DNA of 11,896 nt from an uncultured Ruminiclostridium sp. (lineage in GTDB: Bacteria > Bacillota > Clostridia > Oscillospirales > Ruminococcaceae), in assembly GCA_934462775.1 (NCBI GenBank), contig CAKSIR010000069.1, positions 1 through 11,896 of the forward strand. The letters run 5' to 3'. The translations under genes and the position numbers were made by a program. Below are positions 1-6,576 of the stretch, one piece after another (positions within the stretch are counted from its first letter, which is position 1; each line of letters begins with the position of its first letter). Under the pieces are notes generated by a model. That model did no database searches and had not been told where the DNA came from. It saw only the letters and a program-made list of their open reading frames with translations.

Positions 1-237
1 AAGTTTTTGTCCACTTTTTTCAAAAAGTGGTGGGTACTTAGGGCAAAGCCCTAAGCCGTTTTCCGCAGAAAACGGAATCCTATGATAAGGCGCTTTTTTG
101 CAGGGGCGTGGGGCGCTTTTTTCAAGAAAAAAAGCGCCCCGCAAGTGAATAATTTTCACAACAAAATCCTCGAAAAAGTTGCCGGTGGCAAGTTTTTCGA
201 CACACTGACTCCCTTGAATTTCTCAAGGGAGTTTTTT
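1..237. repeat. Hairpin-dense intergenic region
   Basis: This stretch has no credible gene and is almost entirely made of inverted repeats. In order they are 11-30 (9-bp arms), 37-55 (8-bp arms, AAA loop), 56-75 (8-bp arms, CGCA loop), 110-140 (13-bp arms, CAAGA loop), 145-159 (5-bp arms), 171-199 and 208-232. The second and third hairpins abut with no spacer. The motif AAGTTTTT recurs at 1-8 and 190-197, so the element may continue left of the window. Such composite stem-loop DNA is common between genes in gut Clostridia, and a dispersed intergenic repeat is my best guess. Copy number cannot be judged from one window. Confidence 0.65.
171..199. terminator. Possible bidirectional terminator
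   Basis: The core stem TTGCC/GGCAA with a 3-nt loop is followed by a T-run on the plus strand (GTTTTT) and also by one on the minus strand (CTTTTT), because the flanking A and T tracts pair with each other. This is the best candidate for ending the leftward transcript of the MATE gene that stops at 238. The core stem is only 5 bp, extended by a 7-bp CGAAAAA/TTTTTCG outer stem after one mismatch. Confidence 0.5.
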
Positions 238-238
238 T
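208..238 (+). terminator. Rho-independent terminator, plus strand
   Basis: A perfect 10-bp stem (ACTCCCTTGA with TCAAGGGAGT, 5-nt loop) is followed directly by seven T residues. It ends transcription travelling rightward, so it would serve a gene outside the window on the left or block read-through into the opposing MATE gene. On the minus strand there is no T-run after the stem, so it is less likely to end the MATE transcript. Its T-run touches the MATE stop codon. Confidence 0.75.
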
Positions 239-1638
239 CATGATTTATCCTCGCTGTCCAAGGACTTTTTTTCCGTTTCTTCCTCAGCGTAGCGCTTTGA
301 CGGATGATAAATAAGCAGCGCAATGAAAATCAGCAGCGCGGTTGTGGAAAGGCTTATCGGATATGCAAGCATAATTGTGCTGAATGTTCGGCTTGTGGGG
401 AAAACTGCGTTTATCCAGAAAATCCTCACGCCGCAAACTCCTATGGTAGTTAAAATTGCAGGTACAAGCGAAATGCCGAATCCTCTTAAATAGCCCGACA
501 TATTTTCATACAGCATACTGAAAATATAAGCAAAGAATATTATCATTAACCTTGTATAGCCTATTTCGATAACCTGCGGGTCGCTGTTGAACATTGACAG
601 CAGGAATTTACCTGTTATAAGCACGATTGCAATAGCCGTACCCGACGCAATCGCGTCCTCCGCAATACATAAAAGCAAGGTCTTACGGCAGCGCTTTATC
701 TGTTTTGCACCGTAATTCTGTCCCACAAAAGTGGTGCATGCCTGGCTGAATGAGTTCATTACGTCGTAGGCGATAATCTCAATGTTGAGAGCTGCGCTTG
801 ACGCAGCCATGACAACCGTGCCAAGGCTGTTTATTGCCGACTGAATGATAATGTTTGAAATCGAAAACACGCCGCTCTGTATTCCCGCAGGCAGACCGAT
901 ACGCATTATGCTGACAAAGCTTGTCTTGTCAATGCGCAGCTTTTTCAAGTCCACATGAATATATTTATCGGTTTTCATCAGCTTTAACAGAAGTATAGCG
1001 GCGCTCACTACATTGGAAATAACGGTTGAAATCGCTACGCCGTTTACCGACATATCAAGCACGATAACGAAGAACAAGTTCAGAATAACGTTTAAAACCC
1101 CTGATATTACCAGCGCTTCCAGCGGCACCTTCGTTTCGCCTACGCTTCGGAAAATAGCTGCCTCAAAGTTATAAAGCAGGATTACCGGCATACCGATAAG
1201 GTATATCCTCAGGTACATCAGCGCATAAGGCAGCACATCGTCAGGCACATTCAGCATACTCATTACGCCCGGAGCCGCAAGCTCTCCAATAATAGAAATT
1301 ATAATACCGCCAATAAACGAAAGAAGTATCGATGTATGTACCGCACGGTGAACCGTGTCCCTGTCGCTGCGTCCGATTGCGTTGGCAATTACAACGTTTG
1401 TACCGAGCGCGATACCTATAAACAAGTTGAGAATAAGTCCGATAACAGGAGCATTGGCTCCAACCGCTGCAACAGCCGCTGTTCTGTCCGTACTGCTGAA
1501 ATTACCTACAACGGCTATATCTGCTGCATTGAAAAGCTGCTCAAGAATCCCGGTAGCCGCAACAGGCAGTGCAAAAAGCGGCAGCTTACTCCAGATAGGA
1601 CCGTTCAGCATATCTATTTTCTTTTTTGTTTTTTCCAT
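238..1638 (-). CDS. MATE family multidrug efflux transporter
   Basis: This encodes a 466-residue inner-membrane antiporter of the multidrug and toxic compound extrusion family, which exports cationic drugs or metabolites in exchange for Na+ or H+. The length fits the 12-helix fold. Family signatures are visible in both halves: NAADIAVVG at residues 37-45 and FVGQNYGA at 304-311. A charged tail rich in Glu, Lys and Ser closes the protein. The ATG at 1638 is supported by a GGAGGAATT ribosome binding site at 1645-1653 and by a promoter placing the transcript start about 26 nt upstream. The gene appears to be monocistronic. It is only distantly similar to the second MATE gene in this window, for example QNYGAKQ here against QNYGAGQ there. 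The substrate cannot be inferred, and no regulator gene is adjacent. Confidence 0.93.
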   Translation of the reverse strand: MEKTKKKIDMLNGPIWSKLPLFALPVAATGILEQLFNAADIAVVGNFSSTDRTAAVAAVGANAPVIGLILNLFIGIALGTNVVIANAIGRSDRDTVHRAVHTSILLSFIGGIIISIIGELAAPGVMSMLNVPDDVLPYALMYLRIYLIGMPVILLYNFEAAIFRSVGETKVPLEALVISGVLNVILNLFFVIVLDMSVNGVAISTVISNVVSAAILLLKLMKTDKYIHVDLKKLRIDKTSFVSIMRIGLPAGIQSGVFSISNIIIQSAINSLGTVVMAASSAALNIEIIAYDVMNSFSQACTTFVGQNYGAKQIKRCRKTLLLCIAEDAIASGTAIAIVLITGKFLLSMFNSDPQVIEIGYTRLMIIFFAYIFSMLYENMSGYLRGFGISLVPAILTTIGVCGVRIFWINAVFPTSRTFSTIMLAYPISLSTTALLIFIALLIYHPSKRYAEEETEKKSLDSEDKS

Positions 1639-1653
1639 ATAAACAATTCCTCC

Positions 1654-1673
1654 AATAACTGACCATTGTTATT
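1654..1673. promoter_or_regulatory. Inverted repeat overlapping the -10 (possible operator)
   Basis: AATAAC at 1654-1659 and GTTATT at 1668-1673 form a 6-bp dyad with an 8-nt spacer. It covers part of the -10 and the expected transcription start of the MATE gene, the usual place for a repressor site. The arms are short and AT-rich, so chance is a real alternative. Confidence 0.3.
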
Positions 1674-1699
1674 ATAGTACCTTTTTTCAGTAATTGCAA
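1671..1699 (-). promoter_or_regulatory. Promoter of the first MATE gene
   Basis: Read on the minus strand, TTGCAA (1699-1694) and a perfect TATAAT (1676-1671) are separated by 17 nt, a near-consensus sigma-A promoter. It predicts a start near 1664 and a leader of about 26 nt. Confidence 0.75.
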
Positions 1700-1756
1700 A
1701 TATTTATATTTTATCGTTTGATATGCTTATACGGTATATCATGATTCAGCAGCAAA

Positions 1757-1777
1757 GGGCAGGATTTTATCCTGCCC
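1757..1777 (-). terminator. Terminator after the aldo/keto reductase
   Basis: A perfect 9-bp stem (GGGCAGGAT with ATCCTGCCC, loop TTT) lies 34 bp beyond the reductase stop. On the minus strand it is followed by TTTGCTGCTG, a weak T-run, so termination may be inefficient. No T-run follows on the plus strand. Confidence 0.55.
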
Positions 1778-1810
1778 TCGACGTCATTGCATAAGCTGTT
1801 CTGTTTCCTG

Positions 1811-2803
1811 TTATTTGCCGATAATCTTCTCAATTTCATTCAACTCGTCATCGGTAAAGTTCATTTTTTCTACGCACTCTGCATTCTCAATAATTTGTTC
1901 AGGTCTGCTCGCCCCCACTAAAACAGTTGTCACCTTACCGTTTCTAAGCACCCACGAAAGCGCCATCTGGGACAGCTTCTGACCGCGGTTTGAAGCGATT
2001 TCGTTCAGCTTGTTCACCTTTGAAACAATCTCGTCAGTTACCATTCCGTCAACCCAGTTTCGCACCTTTTTGCGCGTATCCGGTTTTACGCCGTCAAGGT
2101 ACCTGTCGGTGAGTATGCCTTGATGCAGCGGCGAAAATACTGCCAGACCAAAACCTTCCTCAACAGCAAGCTCATCAAGCTTATCATCTTCAATCCACCT
2201 GTTCAGCATTGAATATGAGGGCTGATTAAGAACAAAAGGAGTTTTAAGCTCTCTGAATATTTTAAGAATTTCGGCTGTTTTTTCACGATTGTAATTTGAA
2301 ATACCCACATAAAGAGTCTTTCCCTGCTTGACAAGACTGTCAAGAGCCACCGCCGTTTCTTCAAGAGGCGTATTCGGATCGTAAACATGATGATAGAAAA
2401 CATCGACATAATCCAAATTCATTCGCTTCAGACTCTGGTCAAGGGACGCAGTCAGGTACTTACGCGAACCGTTTCTGTCACCGTAAGGACCGGGCCACAT
2501 ATCATAGCCTGCCTTAGTTGAAATAATCAATTCGTCACGGTACGCCCTCATTCCGCGGTCAAGGATTTTGCAGAAATTTTCCTCGGCTGAACCGTTATAC
2601 GGATTGCCGTAGTTGTTCGCAAGGTCGAAGTGCGTAATACCAATGTCGAAGGCTGTATGGCACATATTTTCCATATTGGCAAGGTTATCAAGGAAGCTGA
2701 AATTCTGCCACAATCCAAGCGATACCGCCGGGAGCTTCAAACCGCTTCTGCCGCAACGGTTGTAAACCATTTTATCATATCTGTGTTCGTTTGCAATATA
2801 CAT
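1811..2803 (-). CDS. yghZ: Aldo/keto reductase, YghZ/Gpr type
   Basis: This encodes a 330-residue cytoplasmic NADPH-dependent aldo/keto reductase with a single TIM barrel. The catalytic tetrad is visible: Asp60 and Tyr65 in FDLANNYG, Lys97 in STKAGYD and His139 in FYHHVYD. The stretches GLKLPAVSLGLW, SAEENF, TKAGYDMWPGPYG and RKYLTASLDQSLKRM closely match E. coli YghZ (Gpr), which reduces L-glyceraldehyde 3-phosphate and methylglyoxal. Similar proteins resemble the beta subunits of potassium channels. The ATG at 2803 has AAAGGAAT at 2811-2818 and a promoter about 24 nt upstream; Met12 is a less likely alternative. The gene is divergent from an AraC-family regulator, suggesting that the regulator controls it. 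The real substrate could be another aldehyde, so the symbol denotes family membership. Confidence 0.92.
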   Translation of the reverse strand: MYIANEHRYDKMVYNRCGRSGLKLPAVSLGLWQNFSFLDNLANMENMCHTAFDIGITHFDLANNYGNPYNGSAEENFCKILDRGMRAYRDELIISTKAGYDMWPGPYGDRNGSRKYLTASLDQSLKRMNLDYVDVFYHHVYDPNTPLEETAVALDSLVKQGKTLYVGISNYNREKTAEILKIFRELKTPFVLNQPSYSMLNRWIEDDKLDELAVEEGFGLAVFSPLHQGILTDRYLDGVKPDTRKKVRNWVDGMVTDEIVSKVNKLNEIASNRGQKLSQMALSWVLRNGKVTTVLVGASRPEQIIENAECVEKMNFTDDELNEIEKIIGK

Positions 2804-2833
2804 AATTTGTATTCCTTTCTGTTTCTTAGCTAT

Positions 2834-2863
2834 ATATTAGCACAGTCTTGACAGAAATGTCAA
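2834..2863 (-). promoter_or_regulatory. Promoter of the aldo/keto reductase
   Basis: On the minus strand a perfect TTGACA (2863-2858) and TAATAT (2839-2834) are 18 nt apart. The predicted leader is about 24 nt. The -35 is the right arm of the palindrome shared with the opposing promoter. Confidence 0.6.
2848..2863. promoter_or_regulatory. Palindrome joining two divergent -35 boxes
   Basis: TTGACA, a GAAA centre, and TGTCAA form a perfect 6-bp inverted repeat of 16 bp in total. The left arm is the plus-strand -35 and the right arm is the minus-strand -35. Each box lies in the other promoter's spacer, so two polymerases could not occupy both at once. Confidence 0.65.
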
Positions 2864-2877
2864 TCTTATGATATTAT
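2848..2877 (+). promoter_or_regulatory. Promoter of the AraC-family gene (and thiN)
   Basis: TTGACA (2848-2853) and TATTAT (2872-2877) are separated by 18 nt. The predicted start is near 2884, about 32 nt ahead of the ATG. It probably also serves thiN, which follows closely and has no promoter of its own that I can see. Confidence 0.6.
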
Positions 2878-2915
2878 GATATAGTATAAACATATTAAGA
2901 TAAAGGAGCGTTTAT

Positions 2916-3731
2916 ATGGACATTGCGGAATACCCCATTATAACCGATCCCTGCGGTCTGCCATTTGTTCTGTGCGGCATTGGCAAAACCGACCGACAGC
3001 AGAACGTTACACGCAGCGACGGCTACTGTATATACCAAATAATGTACGCAAGAAACGGCGTGGGGAAGCTCATCTACAACGGTCACGAATACGAGTTGAA
3101 AGCGGGCGATACCGCAGTGCTGATGACCAATGTTCCCTATGAATACTACGAAATCGAACCGCCGTGGGAAATATGCTGGCTGACCTTCACAGGCGAGTGT
3201 ATGGACAAGTTTCTTGCCAGAATGGGATTTGAAAGCTTCGAAATCATTCACTTCAACAACATCTTTGTAATGGATGAAATTTTCAGACGGCTGCTTGAAA
3301 AAGCAGGAACAAAAGACGCGCTTGCAGTTTACAACGCGGCTCCGGCTCTGTTCGCACTTATTACCGAGCTGTTCCGCCAAAAGGAAATCAACGGAAGAAT
3401 GTCCCAGAAAAACGACATGGCTGCAATCATTCCCGCGCTGAAATATATCGAGCGAAACTACAAGAAGCAGGTAACTCTTGAGGAGCTTGCCGACACTGTA
3501 AGTGTAACTCCGGAGCATTTTTGCTCGCTGTTCAAAAGTAAAATGCAGGTTCGCCCCTTTGAATACATTGCGCTTATGCGTATTCAGGAGGCAAAGCGGC
3601 TGCTTACCACCACCGACATGAGTATTTCCGAAATCGGCAAAGCGGTAGGATACGCCGATAAAAGCTATTTCGGCAGCGTATTCAAAAAGTACGAACGTAT
3701 TTCCCCGTCATTGTTCAGAGGAAATTTCTGA
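2916..3731 (+). CDS. AraC-family transcriptional regulator with cupin sensor domain
   Basis: This encodes a 271-residue DNA-binding regulator. Residues of about 20-110 form a cupin-like ligand-binding domain of the AraC N-terminal type (for example GVGKLIYNGHEYEL followed by AGDTAVLM). Residues 170-270 carry the paired helix-turn-helix: the first around VTLEELADTVSVTPEHFCSLF (187-207), the second around SISEIGKAVGYADKSYFG (236-253), ending in the typical FKKYERISPSLFR. The ATG at 2916 has AAAGGAG at 2902-2908. Divergent placement from the aldo/keto reductase points to local control of that gene and possibly of itself, by activation or repression. The effector is unknown; sugars or aldehydes would fit the family and the neighbour, but this is inference. 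Confidence 0.92.
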   Translation: MDIAEYPIITDPCGLPFVLCGIGKTDRQQNVTRSDGYCIYQIMYARNGVGKLIYNGHEYELKAGDTAVLMTNVPYEYYEIEPPWEICWLTFTGECMDKFLARMGFESFEIIHFNNIFVMDEIFRRLLEKAGTKDALAVYNAAPALFALITELFRQKEINGRMSQKNDMAAIIPALKYIERNYKKQVTLEELADTVSVTPEHFCSLFKSKMQVRPFEYIALMRIQEAKRLLTTTDMSISEIGKAVGYADKSYFGSVFKKYERISPSLFRGNF

Positions 3732-3745
3732 GAAAGGCACGCATT

Positions 3746-4369
3746 ATGAATAAAAAAATTTGTTACATCTTCGGAGCAGGAAGCTTTTTTGACGATAAGC
3801 CGTCGCCTGCCGCAGAGGACTGTGTTATTGCAGCGGACGGCGGTTACAGATACACCCAGGAATTAGGCGTAACGCCTGACCTGATTATCGGCGATTTCGA
3901 CTCGCTGGGTGAAGCTCCCGATTTTCCAAATGTAATAAAGCTTAAACCCGAAAAGGACGAAACCGACCTTGCCGAAGCGGTGGAAATAGGCATTGAGCGC
4001 GGCTGCACCGAATTCAGGATATACGGCGGCACAGGCGGCAAGCGCACCGACCACACTATCGCCAACCTACAGCTTTTAGCATATCTGTCATGCAAAAAGC
4101 TGCGTGGCTTTCTCTATGGCGAAAACGAAATCTTCACTGCCATAACCGATACGCAAATAAGCTTTCCAAGCTCTATGAGCGGCTATATTTCAGTGTTTGC
4201 CCACAGCAATAACTGCGAGGGTGTAACCATTAAGGGGCTAAAATATGAGCTTGACAATTACACTCTCACAAACAATATTGCATTAGGGGTAAGCAACGAA
4301 TTTACCGGAACGGAAAGCTACATCAAAGTAAAAAACGGAACGCTAATTATTGTGTATCCGAAAATATGA
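3746..4369 (+). CDS. thiN: Thiamine pyrophosphokinase (thiamine diphosphokinase)
   Basis: This cytoplasmic enzyme transfers pyrophosphate from ATP to thiamine, giving the cofactor thiamine diphosphate in salvage. The 207-residue length is normal. Conserved motifs are all present: AADGG (29-33), IIGDFDS (47-53), KDETD (70-74) and GGTGGKRTDH (94-103) in the catalytic domain, then the thiamine-binding C-terminal half with GVSNEFTG (181-188) and VKNGTLIIVY (195-204). The ATG at 3746 follows GAGAAAGG and lies 14 bp after the AraC-family stop, so the two are probably co-transcribed. In many Firmicutes thiN sits next to rpe or ribosome-maturation genes, so this position behind a regulator is less usual. 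No thiamine riboswitch is visible upstream. The stop is only 8 bp from the stop of the opposing gene. Confidence 0.95.
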   Translation: MNKKICYIFGAGSFFDDKPSPAAEDCVIAADGGYRYTQELGVTPDLIIGDFDSLGEAPDFPNVIKLKPEKDETDLAEAVEIGIERGCTEFRIYGGTGGKRTDHTIANLQLLAYLSCKKLRGFLYGENEIFTAITDTQISFPSSMSGYISVFAHSNNCEGVTIKGLKYELDNYTLTNNIALGVSNEFTGTESYIKVKNGTLIIVYPKI

Positions 4370-4377
4370 CTATAAAA

Positions 4378-4809
4378 CTACCTCTTTTTATATAGTATCA
4401 GCTGCGGATTTTCGCCGAAACCCGAATACTCGCTGACCAGAATGAAGCCCTTGTCGGCAGCTATTCCGTAGCAGCGGCCTGTTCCCCGCTTTTCTATTTG
4501 AGTCCCGAAGTAAACGTTCTTGTCGTCAAGAAATTTTACTGTCTGTTCGTTTGGCAGAGAGTATTCAAGATTAACAAAAAATCCGCTAAGCAGGTTTAAA
4601 TCGTCAACCTTAAGCCCGTTGATTCCAAGCTCATTGATTTCGTCAATGAGCTGTTTTTTCATCATGCTTAATCCGTTTATCCCGCTCTTCTCCACACATT
4701 CCGCTGCGGTGCAGCTTCCGCCGAACGGATGTCCGCCTGTTTTTTCACAGCCGCCGCACTCTGCAAGCCTATCGCATTTTGTGCAGCAGTCAGTTCCGCA
4801 AATTGACAT
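4378..4809 (-). CDS. Small cysteine-rich protein, DUF3795-like
   Basis: This encodes a 143-residue protein of unknown function. The N-terminal third has eight cysteines in 38 residues: 4, 8, 9, 12, 18, 21, 33 and 38, reading CGTDCCTKC, then CGGC, then C and AAEC. The pattern suits a zinc site or an iron-sulfur cluster and resembles DUF3795 proteins. The rest has no recognised domain. The start is the ATG at 4809, because AGGAGG lies at 4815-4820 with 5-nt spacing; the reading frame stays open upstream to 4887, but that part overlaps the response regulator. The gene begins 13 bp after the regulator stop and is the last gene of the ABC/two-component operon, so it may take part in the same response. 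A link to sensing or redox repair is speculation. Confidence 0.75.
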   Translation of the reverse strand: MSICGTDCCTKCDRLAECGGCEKTGGHPFGGSCTAAECVEKSGINGLSMMKKQLIDEINELGINGLKVDDLNLLSGFFVNLEYSLPNEQTVKFLDDKNVYFGTQIEKRGTGRCYGIAADKGFILVSEYSGFGENPQLILYKKR

Positions 4810-4822
4810 AATTTCCTCCTTT

Positions 4823-5446
4823 TCAGTTGTCGCCCTTAAGATAACGGACGGCAATCTGCGTTCTATGCTCAAGTCCGGTTTTTTCAAGAATAACGCTTAT
4901 GTAATTACGCACTGTTCCGTTTGACAGAAACAGCTTTTCGGATATTTCAGCGTTTGAATACCCCTCTGCAATGAGCTTTACTATTTCCAGCTCACGGTCG
5001 GTCAGCAGACTGAAAACCGCGCTTTTTCCGTAGCATTTTATGGCTGCGTCCCGTATGTAGGAAAGTATGTCCTGCTGAAAGACAGTCCCGCCGCTGTATA
5101 CGGTTCTCAGCGCGCTGAATATGCCGTCCGTTGGCGTATTTTTCAGAATATACCCGCTGACGCCCACTTTGAGCGCCCTGCAAATAAGCTCCTGTTCGTC
5201 AAAGGTTGTCAGCAGCAGCGGCTTGCATAAATTTTCCCGCAGCATTATCTCCGCAGCCTCTATGCCGTCCATTACGGGCATTCTTATATCAAGCAATGCT
5301 ATATCAGCCTTGTTCAGCCTGCATAAATCCACCGCTTCCGCTCCGCTGCCGCCAACTCCGATTATTTCAAAATCAGGCTGAGATGAAATAATCATTTTCA
5401 GCCCCTCTCTGATTATGTTGTCGTCGTCTGCGATTACAATTTTCAT
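4823..5446 (-). CDS. NarL/LuxR-family response regulator
   Basis: This encodes a 207-residue two-component regulator. The receiver domain (1-120) has the acidic pair Asp8/Asp9, the phospho-acceptor Asp53 in LLDIRMPVMDG, Thr80/Thr81 and Lys102 in YILKN. The LuxR-type helix-turn-helix (148-201) contains LTDRELEIVKLIAEGYSNAEI and SNGTVRNYIS. The ATG at 5446 overlaps the kinase stop by 4 bp (ATGA), with AGGAGGAG just upstream inside the kinase coding end, which indicates translational coupling. The frame is open up to 5512, but that extension lies inside the kinase and lacks support. The protein presumably binds DNA upstream of the ABC operon after phosphorylation by the partner kinase. LnrK of B. 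subtilis is a plausible functional analogue. Confidence 0.94.
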   Translation of the reverse strand: MKIVIADDDNIIREGLKMIISSQPDFEIIGVGGSGAEAVDLCRLNKADIALLDIRMPVMDGIEAAEIMLRENLCKPLLLTTFDEQELICRALKVGVSGYILKNTPTDGIFSALRTVYSGGTVFQQDILSYIRDAAIKCYGKSAVFSLLTDRELEIVKLIAEGYSNAEISEKLFLSNGTVRNYISVILEKTGLEHRTQIAVRYLKGDN

Positions 5447-6561
5447 AGCTCCTCCTGACCGCCGAATATGTTGATTACAGAGAAATATGACGGCTGCATA
5501 AGGAAAATACATTTGCCGCCTGCAAGCACTGTTCGTTCGTCAATCGCCGTAAGTCCCGTACCTTTTTTAAAGCTGCCCGAACCGCCGCCGTTGTCCTTGA
5601 ATTCAGCCCTTATTATCTTGTTCATTACCGAAATTGCGAGCGAAAACTCGGTTGCCTTTGAATGTTTCAGAGTGTTTGTAAGGCTTTCGCAAAGGTTCTC
5701 CTTAATGCAGTTCCATATCTGAAAGGATATTCTGTCGGCGTCGCCCTTGATTTCAAGCCGCGTGTCAATGCCGTATTTTGCCTTGTATCCGTTGAGTATT
5801 TCCTTAAGCTCGCTAATGCCTATTGTTTTGCTGTCGGGACGCTCCTCGCGCAGTGCCTTTCGTATGTCGTCAACACCGCTGCGCAGATTGTCCGCTGCAG
5901 CGGAAACGCATTTTTCCGCATTATCGGGATTACTGCGTATATTGAGCTTTGCCGCTTCAAGCAGAATAATGCTGCCCGAAATGCTGTGTCCCAGCTGGTC
6001 GTGTATTCTTGCGGAAAAGCGCCTGCGCTCCTCTATTGCCGCTGATTGCTTCAAGGTCTTTTCATACTCCTCAAGCCGTGCGATTTTTTGCTTCAGCCGC
6101 ACAGCCTCTTCTCTGCTGTCGCTCAGCTGCCGCCTGCATTGCTCAAGCTTTTCGGACGTCGTTCTTGCAGCTGCAAACAGTACAAGCATTATTCCAAGCG
6201 CCGCAATACAAATAAAAGGCGGCTTGACAATAAACAAAATCAACAGCACTGCTGCTGCATTTATCTGCCAGAAATATCCGCCTGCGCCAAGATACTCTAC
6301 CGCATAAATAACTGCGAAGCAAACTATGAAAAGCTTATTGTCCGAATAAAACAGCAGCGCTGCCAAAGCGGATATGCAGGAGCAAATTGCCGCTGCCTTA
6401 TTGCTTTTCCTGCTTCGTATTATCAAAAATTCAACCAGCGCAAAGCAGGAAAAGGCGAGTACAGTTATTACTGTATCGCCTATACTGAAATTATCCGCTG
6501 TGTTAAGCGCTCCGCAGGCAAATACTGCGGTCAGCTTGAATATCAGATATATCAGTGACAA
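5443..6561 (-). CDS. Sensor histidine kinase, HisKA_3/DesK type
   Basis: This encodes a 372-residue membrane sensor kinase. The N-terminal 133 residues hold about five or six hydrophobic helices with short loops and no large extracellular domain, which suggests sensing within the membrane. A probable coiled coil (135-180) leads to the H-box RIHDQLGHSISG with His187 as phosphorylation site. The ATPase domain shows the N-box ENLCESLTNTLKHS (Asn296), the G1 box DNGGG (323-327) and GTGL (334-337). The start appears to be TTG at 6561, because AAAGGA lies at 6569-6574 with 7-nt spacing and no in-frame ATG exists before residue 125. It begins 15 bp after the permease stop and overlaps the regulator start. 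This layout resembles LnrJ, a kinase paired with an ABC exporter. Confidence 0.92.
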   Translation of the reverse strand: MSLIYLIFKLTAVFACGALNTADNFSIGDTVITVLAFSCFALVEFLIIRSRKSNKAAAICSCISALAALLFYSDNKLFIVCFAVIYAVEYLGAGGYFWQINAAAVLLILFIVKPPFICIAALGIMLVLFAAARTTSEKLEQCRRQLSDSREEAVRLKQKIARLEEYEKTLKQSAAIEERRRFSARIHDQLGHSISGSIILLEAAKLNIRSNPDNAEKCVSAAADNLRSGVDDIRKALREERPDSKTIGISELKEILNGYKAKYGIDTRLEIKGDADRISFQIWNCIKENLCESLTNTLKHSKATEFSLAISVMNKIIRAEFKDNGGGSGSFKKGTGLTAIDERTVLAGGKCIFLMQPSYFSVINIFGGQEEL

Positions 6562-6576
6562 TTTGTTTTCCTTTCA

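Noticed and set aside
2895..3518. 207-residue minus-strand frame opposite the AraC-family gene
   Set aside because: It is a reverse-strand shadow of a clearly real gene and covers the regulator's own start region. It has no recognisable domain.
3732..3745. Thiamine riboswitch ahead of thiN
   Set aside because: The gap is only 14 bp, which leaves no room for the structure, and no such motif is visible before the AraC-family gene either.
4369..4396. ACTATA/TATAGT inverted repeat across the convergent stops as a terminator
   Set aside because: The stem is short, entirely AT-rich and interrupted, so it is too weak to call an intrinsic terminator.
4810..4887. Upstream extension of the cysteine-rich gene to an ATG at 4887 (169 residues)
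   Set aside because: It overlaps the response regulator coding end, and the internal ATG at 4809 has a strong AGGAGG site at correct spacing. The extra 26 residues have no family support.
5447..5512. Upstream extension of the response regulator to an ATG at 5512
   Set aside because: The receiver domain starts cleanly at MKIVIADDD with AGGAGGAG upstream. The extension lies inside the kinase C-terminus in another frame.
5747..6558. Long plus-strand frames opposite the sensor kinase (5747-6307 and 6046-6558)
   Set aside because: They are serine-, leucine- or cysteine-rich shadows of the kinase gene, with no ribosome binding sites and no domain resemblance.
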